DNA of 64,000 nt from Saliphagus infecundisoli (GTDB taxonomy: Archaea > Halobacteriota > Halobacteria > Halobacteriales > Natrialbaceae): the NCBI RefSeq assembly GCF_020177375.1, contig NZ_JAIWHV010000016.1, forward strand, positions 1 through 64,000, read 5' to 3'. Numbering within the stretch: position 1 is the stretch's first letter; each line of letters starts with the position of its first letter. Positions 8,433 to 16,758 of the stretch are shown piece by piece. Under the pieces are notes generated by a model. The model ran no database searches and was not told the origin of the DNA. It saw only the letters and a list, made by a program, of their open reading frames with translations. The position numbers were made by a program, and so were the translations under genes.

Positions 8433-9220
8433 CGGACTACCGGACCTGGGAGCGGCGGACGCCGCGCCAGCGCCTCGTGCGGTTCACGCTCGGCCTGCTG
8501 ACGATCGTTGTGGCGGTGGTCGCCTGGACCCTGCTGGACGTCAACTACAGCTATCTGACGTCCTCACCCGAGGAGTTCATGGATCTCTTCAACCGGATGT
8601 ATCCGCCGAACATGACCTACTCCGGCGAGATCCTCTCCCCGCTGATCGAGACCGTCCATATCGCGGTCCTTGGAACGGCGTTAGCGATCGTGTTGTCGGT
8701 TCCGGTCGCGTTGCTTGGTGCCGCCAACACCACGCCGAATAGGGCCAGCTTCCTCCTGGGGAAGTTCATCATCTCCGCGTCCCGTTCGGTAAACGTCATC
8801 ATCTGGGCGCTGGTGTTCGTGATCATCTTCGGATCCGGAGCCCTGGCTGGCGTGCTCGCCATCGGCCTTCGCTCGATCGGTTTTTGTTCGAAGCTGATCG
8901 CGGAGGCCATCGAAGAGATCGATCCCGGTCAGGTCGAGGCCGTAAAGGCGACCGGCGCCAATTCACTCGAGTCGGCGATTTACGCCATCATGCCCCAGAT
9001 CAAGCCCGCCATCGTCGGTGTCTCGACCTATCGGTGGGACATCAATGTCCGTTCCTCGACGATCATTGGCTTCGTCGGCGCCGGCGGCATCGGCGTCGAA
9101 CTCAATACAGCGATCAACACCTTCCAGTGGCAGAATGTGCTGACCATCCTGATCGCCATCCTTGCGCTCGTCGTCTTTAGCGAGGTTGTCTCCGCGTACC
9201 TGCGACGGAAGGTCCGCTGA
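8429..9220 (+). CDS. phnE: Phosphonate-type ABC transporter permease (second copy)
   Basis: 263 residues, 4-base ATGA overlap with the previous gene. It has the same plan as the first PhnE: N-terminal helix, permease core (IETVHIAVLGTALAIVLSVP), coupling segment (GQVEAVKATGANSLESAIYA) and YRWDINVRSSTIIG near the C-terminus. The two permeases clearly arose by duplication but have diverged. The segment before the core mentions no binding motif, so it is purely a channel subunit. Confidence 0.92.
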   Translation: MTDYRTWERRTPRQRLVRFTLGLLTIVVAVVAWTLLDVNYSYLTSSPEEFMDLFNRMYPPNMTYSGEILSPLIETVHIAVLGTALAIVLSVPVALLGAANTTPNRASFLLGKFIISASRSVNVIIWALVFVIIFGSGALAGVLAIGLRSIGFCSKLIAEAIEEIDPGQVEAVKATGANSLESAIYAIMPQIKPAIVGVSTYRWDINVRSSTIIGFVGAGGIGVELNTAINTFQWQNVLTILIAILALVVFSEVVSAYLRRKVR

Positions 9221-9542
9221 GCCCCGTTTTCCGTTCGGTGCCCGCCGTTTGTTTCCCCCACACAAATACTAACTGTCTAGACTTCTACATCATGTCAGTA
9301 ATCAATACAATGACGGAGCTGGATCCGATACTGTCGGAAACGGCTGCTGACTAAATCATGAATCGGCCACGCGTAGGGATCAAGACGGGTTACAATGGAA
9401 GGACAGACCACACGTCCAAAATCGAGGTGAGGAGGATGAACGTACAACTGGTGTCAAGTCGACCGAGTAGGACCCTCGACTGGCATTGGTGCCGAACGCG
9501 ATCCGTGACGAAAGAAATTCGACGAGACGATCCCTGGTCACA
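9221..9542. other. Intergenic region after the transporter genes
   Basis: About 320 bases. A CACAAATACTAAC stretch near 9261 might be a TATA-like element. I see no gene, hairpin of note or repeat. Promoter elements for the HAD gene probably lie in its second half. Confidence 0.4.
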
Positions 9543-10331
9543 ATGAGCGACGGTACCTACGATGCAGCAATTCTCGACCTCGACGGAACGGTCTATCTCG
9601 GCGACAGACTCGTTCCGGGCGCTGCCGGAGCAATTGAGGAATTACGGGGCCGGGACCTCCCCGTCCTCTTCTTGACAAACAAAGCGATCGAACGTCGCGC
9701 CGACTACAGCGAGAAGCTCGAGCACCTCGGCGTCCCAGCGACCCGTGAGGACGTCATAAACTCCGGGTGGGTGACCGCACGATATGTCGTAGAAAACTAC
9801 CCAGATCAGGAGGCGTTCGTCATCGGTGAGGAGCCCCTAATCGAGGAGCTAGAACGAGCGGGGATCGATATCGCTCGAACCGGCTCTGGCGACCTTCTGG
9901 TTGTCTCTATGGATCGAGAATTTACCTACGAGAAACTCGATATAGGGATGAAGACTCTTGAAAGTGGTGCGCCGTTTCTGGCAACGAATCCGGACCGGAC
10001 CTGTCCGACCCAGTCAGGGGCGATACCGGATGCCGCTGGCATGATAGGTGCGATCGAAGGCGTTACTGGACGTTCCGTAGATGCGATGCTCGGCAAGCCA
10101 TCAGCAACGATGCTCGAGACCGTGATGGGGAGGCTTGACACCACTCCCAAGAAGTGTCTGTTAATCGGTGATCGTCTCGAGACCGACATCGCTATGGGTG
10201 AACATGCGGGAATGACGACCGTCTGTGTTCTTTCGGGAGTCACCGACCATGCTACCCTCGCAGAAAGCGACATAACCCCGGACTACGTCCTCGAGTCAAT
10301 CGCCGATATTTGGCGGGTCTTCGAGGACTGA
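9543..10331 (+). CDS. HAD-IIA family phosphatase (NagD-like)
   Basis: 262 residues from ATG 9543; longer forms add an unconserved N-terminus. HAD motif I is DLDGTVYLGD, with the nucleophile and acid Asp pair. Motif II is in VLFLTNKA, the C2-type cap follows (NSGWVTARYVVENYP), the Lys of motif III is in LGKPSATML and motif IV is GDRLETDIAMG. Relatives act on p-nitrophenyl phosphate, glycerol phosphates or phosphoglycolate. With a glycerophosphodiesterase and a phosphonate-type importer next door, dephosphorylating an imported phosphoester such as glycerol phosphate is a reasonable guess. Confidence 0.88.
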   Translation: MSDGTYDAAILDLDGTVYLGDRLVPGAAGAIEELRGRDLPVLFLTNKAIERRADYSEKLEHLGVPATREDVINSGWVTARYVVENYPDQEAFVIGEEPLIEELERAGIDIARTGSGDLLVVSMDREFTYEKLDIGMKTLESGAPFLATNPDRTCPTQSGAIPDAAGMIGAIEGVTGRSVDAMLGKPSATMLETVMGRLDTTPKKCLLIGDRLETDIAMGEHAGMTTVCVLSGVTDHATLAESDITPDYVLESIADIWRVFED

Positions 10332-10486
10332 GAGATCAGGTGATTCGTTCGTGGCATCCTCCTCGTTGGTGATTCGAAGCATATGTCTGCCCTGTGAGAC
10401 TGAGACCAATTCACTGCGCGAGGGCGTTCAACCAATCTACGAAGACGACTCTCAGGGGAAGGTGTAGGAATTGCCAATCGATCCAG
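10332..10486. other. Intergenic region before cassette copy B
   Basis: Non-coding sequence up to the point where similarity to copy A begins. A TTG at 10471 opens the reading frame of the copy B fragment, but nothing looks like a promoter for it. Confidence 0.4.
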
Positions 10487-11086
10487 ACGACATCGAAGAG
10501 ACCGCCGATCAACCCGTCGCGACCAGTAAGGAGATCGCCGCTACCGTCAACGGCGCCATAGAAGAGAGCAGTACGGACACCGACGAGAGCGGATCCAAGT
10601 CCGACTCCAAGAGCGCCGATACCGCTGGGCCAGGGGAGGCCTCCTCGCCGATGGATTTCTTCCTGAACTGCCAGCAGTACCACGTCAACCAGAGCCTCTC
10701 GGCCAATCGCGCGAGAGCCGTCGAGATCGTCCGCAGACGCGCGGAATTCGCCAAGCGACGGAACGGTGACGGACGGCTCTTCTTTGATTCGGAGGCCCTC
10801 AAGGAAGCGCTGCTGGCAATCATGGGCGAACAACCCCATCGGGAAACCCAACAGCGGGTCTGGCGGTACATTCGCGAAATGGGTGGCCCTGATATCACCG
10901 AGAAACAGCCGATGGCCGATCCGACTAACCCCCCAATCGAAGAAGGTCGTCCTCAAAATTGATGACGACGCCGATGATCGCTTCGACGAAGGACGCTACG
11001 TCGGACTGAACCTACTCGCCGATATGAACAGCCGCGACGTCGCCCAGGGCGGCGTCACACCTGTTGTGACCGGGGTGAACGCCTAA
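10487..11086 (+). pseudogene. Second, frameshifted copy of the gene at 1033-2085
   Basis: Matches residues about 155-350 of the copy A protein with mostly synonymous changes. It lacks the N-terminal half and its own start. A run of six C at 10933-10938 replaces the copy A sequence AACCAGC with one extra base and shifts the frame, so the reading passes to GRPQN and stops at 10962; the true C-terminus (KKVVLKIDDDADDRF and on) is in another frame to 11086. That the substitutions before the shift remain mostly silent suggests the copy was under selection until recently. Confidence 0.8.
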
Positions 11087-11318
11087 GGGGGGCTCAGAAC
11101 GGATCCCAGAGGAGGAACTCCTCAGGATCCACCCGAACCCACGAACCGACCCATCCCAGACTGCCTGGGAATGCTCCGTGCAGTAGCAACAGCTAGGGAG
11201 GAGCGGCCTTTTGTTCAGAAGTCGTGGAAGAGTGAGTAACACTCTGAAGCGGCTGGGACTCTTACCCCCGTCACAACGCCTGTGACGATCGTGACGCTCT
11301 GGATCGTCTCACCTCTTT
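11087..11318 (+). repeat. Structured cassette tail, copy B
   Basis: Nearly identical to 2086-2317 at a constant offset of 9001 bases. It keeps the GTCACA-N5-TGTGAC palindromes at 11054-11070 and 11270-11286, the GAGGAG/CTCCTC hairpin, and the AGAGTG/CACTCT hairpin. No gene is evident in it on either strand. Confidence 0.75.
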
Positions 11319-11367
11319 GCCTTGTGCAACATTCCGGCCGTAGTTGGGTCCAGATGTTGCACAAGGT
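11319..11367. repeat. Variable-loop hairpin, copy 2
   Basis: Arms GCCTTGTGCAAC (11319-11330) and GTTGCACAAGG (11356-11366) with a 25-base loop unlike that of copy 1, although the DNA to the left is almost identical in both places. The outer strand beyond the right arm is also different, so similarity between the two cassettes ends exactly at the left arm. Confidence 0.8.
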
Positions 11368-11430
11368 AATTACCAGTCTGTGCGAGTACGGCAGCTCGAC
11401 CCGAAGATCCTCCCAGAACCATGTCCTCTA

Positions 11431-11874
11431 TTATTCGTTCCAGAACGCACGTTGTCGATCTTCGATCTCATCGAGGACCCGTGAGAGAACGTCACGCCAA
11501 TCCGCCGGGTGGGACGTGTCCGTGCCAGGAGTCGGCGCCTCTGGCCCTGGGTGGAGGTGATCACGGGCGTTGTGGCTAGATGGGTGCCGATCCCACCGAT
11601 GATCGAACACCCCGTCATCGTGCTCCTCGTGGTAGTGCAGCGAGAAATCACCATTTTCGAACCACACGATCTCAAGACGAGCGACCTGAACAGTCGTCGG
11701 GTAGAACCGTCGGTCGTACACACAAACAAGGCGCTCGGGAGCAAATGTTGGTTGGCTATCGATCCGAGCGAAGCGCTCGTCAGCGGACCACCGTTCCTCG
11801 ATTACGTCAAGTCGATCGAAATCAACCGGTGCACCGCTACCCGAATTGGACCCGTCGTCCGACTCGTCGGTCAT
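11431..11874 (-). CDS. TumE-family toxin (DUF6516-like)
   Basis: 147 residues from MTDESDDGS, chosen because it gives the 4-base ATGA overlap with the preceding gene. It shows the haloarchaeal TumE pattern: YDRRFYPTTVQVARLEIVWF, then a His-rich segment with HYHEEHDD and FDHRWDRHP, and a C-terminus ending DRQRAFWNE. TumE-type proteins are toxins of type II modules, possibly RNases. The neighbour upstream is a winged-helix protein that would be the antitoxin and repressor. Family from memory; the toxic activity of haloarchaeal members has not been shown to my knowledge. Confidence 0.75.
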   Translation of the reverse strand: MTDESDDGSNSGSGAPVDFDRLDVIEERWSADERFARIDSQPTFAPERLVCVYDRRFYPTTVQVARLEIVWFENGDFSLHYHEEHDDGVFDHRWDRHPSSHNARDHLHPGPEAPTPGTDTSHPADWRDVLSRVLDEIEDRQRAFWNE

Positions 11875-12443
11875 ACGGCCGGCTGCTGGTCGGCAGCGTC
11901 CCCCGACTCGGCCGTCAGAGCCCGTTCGAGGAGTTGGATCTTGCGTCGAGCAGTCTTCCACTCGGAGACCGTCTTCCACACGTCTTCAATAGACTGGCCG
12001 GTGTCAGCCGCATACGCCGAAAGAGAGACTTCATCGGGAGACTCGACGTCGAATTCGTCAGCGAGAGTCTCCACACGTTCGGTCTCGGTCTCCAAGAACT
12101 CAACGAGTTCATCCGTCGTATGGTTCTCTCGAAGGGTCTGGACGCGTCGCCAGTTCAAGTATGACTGATTGCGTTCATACGTTGCTGGCGAGTCAGTGAC
12201 CTGCGTAACGATGCCCATTCGCTCGAACCACTCGAGGTACTCCCGGGCAGCATCCACACCGTGGCCAGCCCGATCGGCAATCTCACTAGCGGTTGCCGGG
12301 CTCTCTAGCCCAAGCACGGCATCGAAAAAGTCGTCTCTCGTTCGCGGTCCGCTGACGAGATCCGATGACGGGGTCAACGCATCGAAGTCCGGTGAATCAG
12401 CCGGGTCGACACCTGCCTGACGGTCGGAACGTGGGGTTTCCAT
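11871..12443 (-). CDS. Winged-helix antitoxin-like protein (DUF7342-like)
   Basis: 190 residues from METPRSDRQ; an upstream ATG would add 18 residues without acidic haloarchaeal character. It has a winged-helix region (TASEIADRAGHGVDAAREYL, then GIVTQVTDSPATYERNQ) and a C-terminal helical half. It is the usual partner of TumE-like toxins in haloarchaea: first in the pair, overlapping the toxin by four bases. It likely represses the pair and neutralises the toxin by its C-terminal half. Confidence 0.75.
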   Translation of the reverse strand: METPRSDRQAGVDPADSPDFDALTPSSDLVSGPRTRDDFFDAVLGLESPATASEIADRAGHGVDAAREYLEWFERMGIVTQVTDSPATYERNQSYLNWRRVQTLRENHTTDELVEFLETETERVETLADEFDVESPDEVSLSAYAADTGQSIEDVWKTVSEWKTARRKIQLLERALTAESGDAADQQPAV

Positions 12444-12533
12444 ACCAAATCCACGAGGTGAGACGGAATAAATCTTGTTCCGACGGAATAACCCCACACG
12501 GAGTGGAGAATCGGTTGGGGGGACCTCACCAGA

Positions 12534-13451
12534 TCACGACTCGACGACCCGGACATCGAACTTCTCCACCCACCGGTATCGTCGGCCACCCCAGACGAAC
12601 GTCCGGCGAACGAGTGCATAGAAAACCAGGGGTACGAATACGAACAGTGCCGGGTAGGCCAGCACGGCCGTCCATCGGCGGACGCCCAGAATTTCGTTGA
12701 CGGCGACGTGAGCTGCCGTCAGAAAGACCGCCATGTAGAGCGGGACCAGAATCGCCACTGCAAGGACGAACAGCGAGACGAGACAAGTCCCGGCGACGGT
12801 GCCGGGGAAATGCCACCGGAGAATCTTCGTCCACCGGACCGGGCGCTCGACGGCCTCGTGAAGGGACCCTCCGATCGGGACGATTCGCGTCCGGCCGACC
12901 GTCGTCACCTCAAGGTACTCCATGAGGAGGCCATCGTCGCTGACGGTCCGCCGAAGCTCATCGAGAAACGCTGCCTCGTCGATGTCGTCGCGCTCGAACA
13001 TGACCGCGCCGCCCCAGATCTGATTGCCGAGATAAAGCCCCAGCGAGCCAGCAGACGCATACAGCGGTTCGAGCACCACCGACAGGGGATCCCGACCGAC
13101 GAAATACGGCACCTCCGACACCGGCCCGTACTCCGCATAATCCGAGTTCATCGTTGCCAGCCAGTCCGGGGGATGATGGAAGTCGTCGTCCGTCCAGACA
13201 AGTCGGTCATGATTTGCGGCATTCATCCCGGCAGCGATGGCGTTAGCCTTCCCCGAACAGCGTTCGGGTTCGCCGGCGGCGATGAGTCTGACGCCCTCCG
13301 GATAGACCTCCTGCTCGGTGACCGGATCGGCCTCATTGTCATGGATGACCAACAGTTCGTCTCCCTCTCCAAGTTGGGCGGCCAGTTCGGTGCATGCATC
13401 GGTCCACCTGGTCGTCGGCAGGAGGACGCTCATCGGTGGCCGTGCAGCCAT
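12534..13451 (-). CDS. Family 2 glycosyltransferase with membrane anchor
   Basis: 305 residues from MAARPPMSVLLPTTRW; the longer frame is unconserved. The GT-A fold shows SVLLPTTRW at the start, the nucleotide-sugar-binding motif with Asp in LLVIHDNEA, a DDD metal site in LVWTDDDFHHP, and the acceptor-side motif in FERDDIDEAAF. Two or three hydrophobic segments near residues 220-280 anchor it, facing the cytosol. It resembles haloarchaeal ceramide-type or dolichol-linked glucosyltransferases. Forty-four bases of it are duplicated at 3745-3788. Confidence 0.85.
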   Translation of the reverse strand: MAARPPMSVLLPTTRWTDACTELAAQLGEGDELLVIHDNEADPVTEQEVYPEGVRLIAAGEPERCSGKANAIAAGMNAANHDRLVWTDDDFHHPPDWLATMNSDYAEYGPVSEVPYFVGRDPLSVVLEPLYASAGSLGLYLGNQIWGGAVMFERDDIDEAAFLDELRRTVSDDGLLMEYLEVTTVGRTRIVPIGGSLHEAVERPVRWTKILRWHFPGTVAGTCLVSLFVLAVAILVPLYMAVFLTAAHVAVNEILGVRRWTAVLAYPALFVFVPLVFYALVRRTFVWGGRRYRWVEKFDVRVVES

Positions 13452-13610
13452 GGGAACAACGTCTGGTGGCGCAACGAAAAACGAACCGATCACTCCCAGT
13501 TGGGTACGGTCAGGGCGAATCCCACCCTGTACCGGCCCACACCGTGATATCCAGAGACATACGGTTCGTTCGTACCAACCTACATGTACCTCGGGTTCAG
13601 TGACCAGTTT

Positions 13611-14003
13611 ATGGACGCAGTCTCGACCCACAGTCGACGACGGTTTCTCGGATGTGCTGGCGGGGCACTCCTCGGCGCGGGGGTTGCGAGCACGTCAGCG
13701 AGTGCCGAAACAACCACCGAGATTACCATCATCCACGATTCGTATTTCAACGGGCTGTACAACAGCGCCGAAGACCCGGACAACATTGCAACCTACTTCG
13801 GGTTGGTCAATGCGCTCCGTGAGAGAGCGCTGAATCCGCTCGTTCTTGGGAAGGGCAATGACCTCTCACCCTCAGTGATGACGACGCTATTCGATGGGGC
13901 ACACGTGATCGACGAACGGATCCCAGAGGAGAAAGTCCTCAAGATCCACCCGAACCCACGAATCGATCCACCCCAGACCGCCTGGGAATGCTTCATGCAG
14001 TAG
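13611..14003 (+). pseudogene. Truncated exported 5'-nucleotidase/metallophosphatase
   Basis: Starts with a twin-arginine signal (HSRRRFLGCAGGALLGAG) and continues into the first strand of a UshA-like metallophosphatase (TTEITIIHDSYFNGLY; the family normally has His-Asp/Asn metal ligands here). After about 101 residues (near 13913) the frame enters the cassette tail, reading ERIPEEKVLKIHPNPR, so roughly four fifths of the enzyme is missing. The missing catalytic residues make activity impossible. It marks the insertion point of cassette copy C. Confidence 0.75.
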
Positions 14004-14144
14004 CAACAGCTAGGGAGGAGCGGCCTTTTGTTCAGAAATCGTGGAAGAGTAAGTAACACTCTGGAGCGACTGTCGCTTGCACTCTCGTCACAACGCCTGT
14101 GACGATCGTGACGCTCTGGATCGTCTCACCTCTTGGCCTTGTGC
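13914..14144 (+). repeat. Structured cassette tail, copy C (partial)
   Basis: 231 bases matching 2096-2326 and 11097-11327. One GTCACA-N5-TGTGAC palindrome is kept at 14087-14103; the GAGGAG/CTCCTC hairpin is changed. The left arm of the terminal hairpin breaks off after CCTTGTGC (14137-14144), and there is no right arm. The gene part of the cassette is missing. The 160 bases after it, up to 14307, hold no recognisable gene. Confidence 0.75.
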
Positions 14145-14307
14145 CAATTCTTGGCGTTTTCAGCCACTAATGAGACACGTACCACGGGCCGGTTATCCAC
14201 ACTGAAGGGTTAATCTGTTCGAGAGCGTGGCGGTCTCATTTTCAAGAAAGAGTTCGCCTCGTTTCAGGTAGCCTCCCACCTTTGTCAGCAAAGTCTCGGA
14301 TTGACGC

Positions 14308-14754
14308 TCAGCCGTACGTATCGTGAATCGTCGCTTCGTCAGCGGCCAGCTTCTCGATGCCCGTCTTGAGACCGTGTGTAAGCACAGTCTGACCCAGATC
14401 AGTGAGGGTATAGTACGAATAGGGGTCTTCAGTCCCGGTATTCGGATCACGTCGGTTCGCGATGAGAGCCGACCGCTTGAGTTTGCGCAGATAATAGTGG
14501 AGTTCGTTCCCTTCGCGATCGAGGGCAGAAGCAAGCTCACTTGCGCTGAGTCGTTGTTCCTCACTCAGCGTACAGAGGATCCGGAACGCGGGTTCGGACG
14601 AAGCCACATCATACATCTCCAGATAGTCCTCGACCGTAAACAGACTGTCCTCCGGGAGGTCGATCTCGAGCGTCGGTGTATCGTCGTCGCCGTCATGGCT
14701 GCTGTCTTTCCGAAGAACGCCGCCATCCGATCGTGTGGAGGAGTGGTCGGTCAT
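14308..14754 (-). CDS. ArsR-like winged-helix regulator (paired with a DUF7509 relic)
   Basis: 148 residues from MTDHSSTRS. Organisation as in the regulator at 3299: acidic N-terminus, EDYLEMYDVASSEPAFRIL, helix-turn-helix LSASELASALDREGNELHYY, wing and short C-terminal helix. The two regulators are clearly related but diverged. It is divergent from the truncated DUF7509-like gene at 14870, the same arrangement as at 2493-3715. The promoter region between them has TTAAATA at 14793, but I see no perfect palindrome like that at 3249. Confidence 0.78.
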   Translation of the reverse strand: MTDHSSTRSDGGVLRKDSSHDGDDDTPTLEIDLPEDSLFTVEDYLEMYDVASSEPAFRILCTLSEEQRLSASELASALDREGNELHYYLRKLKRSALIANRRDPNTGTEDPYSYYTLTDLGQTVLTHGLKTGIEKLAADEATIHDTYG

Positions 14755-14869
14755 CTTCGATTCCTGTATCCTCATGTTCGGCCCCGACCAAGTTAAATAT
14801 GTTTACTCCGGTGGAAGTGGACCGGAATCGCGTGGGTTTATCCTGGTAGCCGACAGTCGCTCTGAACGA

Positions 14870-15013
14870 ATGCGAGACCGTCTCCGTGAGGCGCTTATCG
14901 ACAGCGATTATATCGAGACGGAGGCCAGCAAACCCGATTTTCTCGTCTACTTGATGGGCCCGTACAAATCCTATCCCCCCTACGAGTCGTCGGCATCGGC
15001 TGAGGTAGCGTGA
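14870..15013 (+). pseudogene. Truncated DUF7509-like gene
   Basis: 47 codons. MRDRLREAL and KPDFLVYLMGPYKSYPPY match the N-terminus of the DUF7509-like protein at 2493-3179 (MREVLLERL; EFLVYVMGPYTMF). The reading stops directly after, so the rest of the fold is gone. The partner regulator at 14308 is still intact. Confidence 0.65.
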
Positions 15014-15133
15014 CTCGTCTCAATGTGTCGAACACGACCAGAGACATCGCTTCGTCGAGAGGCTGAGCCATTCCGCTCGTGTAGTAAGACGATGGACCCG
15101 ATACAGTATTAGTATGGCAGGTGTATACACACC

Positions 15134-15934
15134 ATGGAATCCGCACTCGACGACATCGAGTTTCTCGCTCGGTCGCCGTCACGCGTCACGGCGCTCGAAA
15201 TGCTCGCTGAACATCCCCGGAGCCGAGACGAATTGCAAATGCTAACCGGCGCCTCACCCTCGACAGTGGGACGGATGCTGCGGGCGTTCGAAGAGCGCCA
15301 CTGGATCCGAAGGGATGGCCACCAATATACTGCGACCTCATTGGGCGCGTTCGTAGCGACCCAGTTCGAAGATCTCACCGAGCAGATCGAAGCCGAACGA
15401 ACGCTTCGCGAGGTCTGGCAGTGGCTTCCGTCCGAGGACGATGGCTTCACGATCGAAATGGGTGCTGATGCGACCATCACGATCGCTGATATCAACGATC
15501 CATATCAGCCCGTCAATCGATTCGTTTCGTTGCTTCGCGAAACGGATCAGTTTCGATTCGTCGGATTCGACGTGGCGTTGCTTGAGCCGTGTCGAGACGA
15601 TCTCGCCGAGCGGATTCTCGGAGGAATGGAGGCTGAGATTATTGATCCACCGAGCATCGCGAACTATATCCTCACGACCTACCCGAAGCACTGCGCTGAT
15701 CCACTTGCAAGTGGCAATCTCACTGTTTGGCTCCACGATGATTTGCCTCCGTATGGGATCAGTTTATTCGATGACCGGATCGGGATCAGCGGGTACAACC
15801 AGGAGAGCGGGACCGTTCACGTCTTCCTCGACACCGACCACCCGATGGCCCGTGAGTGGGCCCAATCGATATATGAGGAGTATCTCCGCGATGCTCGACC
15901 ACTCGCATTGGATTCTGAGACGAAATATGCGTGA
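15134..15934 (+). CDS. HTH regulator with FilR1-type (DUF1724) effector domain
   Basis: 266 residues. The N-terminal winged helix (RVTALEMLAEHPRSRDELQM, then SPSTVGRMLRAFEERHWIRR) is followed by a linker and an effector domain similar to the middle domain of the methanogen regulator FilR1. That domain contains VNRFVSLLRETDQFRFVGFD and LTVWLHDDLPPYGISLFDD. It is related to the regulator at 40507. The ATG follows AGTATTAGTATGG by about 25 bases, fitting a leaderless start. Targets are unknown; neither neighbour gives a clear lead. Confidence 0.85.
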   Translation: MESALDDIEFLARSPSRVTALEMLAEHPRSRDELQMLTGASPSTVGRMLRAFEERHWIRRDGHQYTATSLGAFVATQFEDLTEQIEAERTLREVWQWLPSEDDGFTIEMGADATITIADINDPYQPVNRFVSLLRETDQFRFVGFDVALLEPCRDDLAERILGGMEAEIIDPPSIANYILTTYPKHCADPLASGNLTVWLHDDLPPYGISLFDDRIGISGYNQESGTVHVFLDTDHPMAREWAQSIYEEYLRDARPLALDSETKYA

Positions 15935-16193
15935 TGAGCACGAACGCGACCCGTTTCGAGCGAGGTCGTCTATATCGTCATACAGTTCTCTCTACCTGAT
16001 CTATTTTTGCAGTCAATGAAAGGAGGTCACTCTCTGCATTCCGGCCACACTCTGCATGCAGGTCACGAGATACCTACATCATGTCCGCCAGCGCAGTCAT
16101 TCACTGACGATAGGTACCAGAGAACACAGCCCGTAGACACTGGAAACAGGTGTATCGTGCGGTCGAACAGTGGTCGGATAGAAATTCAAACCA

Positions 16194-16748
16194 ATGTCAG
16201 CAGAAACAAATGGAGTAGATGTCGAACGGCTCGGACAGACAGTTGAAGCACTCACTGATGACTCAACAGGGGGCCAATTTCGATTTCGGGCAAATACCGA
16301 ATGGACCGACGGTCTGCGATGTGTGACTGCGATCGATGATTTCGATCAGGCTGGCGAGCAGATCCACACCCAAGAGTTCGCGATCGAGGGCGACGAGCCC
16401 GAACAGATCCTCGGCCAGCGAACGGCCCCGAACGCGGTCGAACTCCTGCTCGCCGCCCTCGGGTCGTGCCTGAGTGTCGGGTATGCAGCGAACGCCGCAG
16501 CGATGGGCATCGAGCTCGACGAGCTCCAGTTCGAGATGGAGGGTGACGTCGATCTCCGTGGGTTCCTAGGGATTTCCGAGGAGGTCCGCCCGGGATACAA
16601 CACCATGACCTGCACTGCCTACATCGATGCCGACGCGTCAGAGGAAAAACTCAACGAACTCCGTGATCGAGTCGAAGCGACCTCACCCCTGATGGACAAC
16701 ATCATGAACGCCGTCCCGCTCGAAACGGAGGTCGTTTCGAGCTCCTGA
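16194..16748 (+). CDS. OsmC family protein
   Basis: 184 residues. OsmC/Ohr-fold proteins reduce organic peroxides or bind small thiols. The central helix has the family signature with one cysteine (VELLLAALGSCLSVGYAANA); the second peroxidatic cysteine of Ohr (near VCPYS) is not seen, so classic Ohr peroxidase activity is doubtful. A 10-base gap separates it from a truncated methyltransferase gene; in haloarchaea such OsmC genes are often beside SAM-dependent methyltransferases. Confidence 0.88.
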   Translation: MSAETNGVDVERLGQTVEALTDDSTGGQFRFRANTEWTDGLRCVTAIDDFDQAGEQIHTQEFAIEGDEPEQILGQRTAPNAVELLLAALGSCLSVGYAANAAAMGIELDELQFEMEGDVDLRGFLGISEEVRPGYNTMTCTAYIDADASEEKLNELRDRVEATSPLMDNIMNAVPLETEVVSSS

Positions 16749-16758
16749 GGTGGGACGG

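Noticed and set aside
11509-12168. Plus-strand frames opposite the TumE/DUF7342 genes
   Set aside because: Shadow frames; the minus-strand proteins show family patterns and a 4-base overlap.
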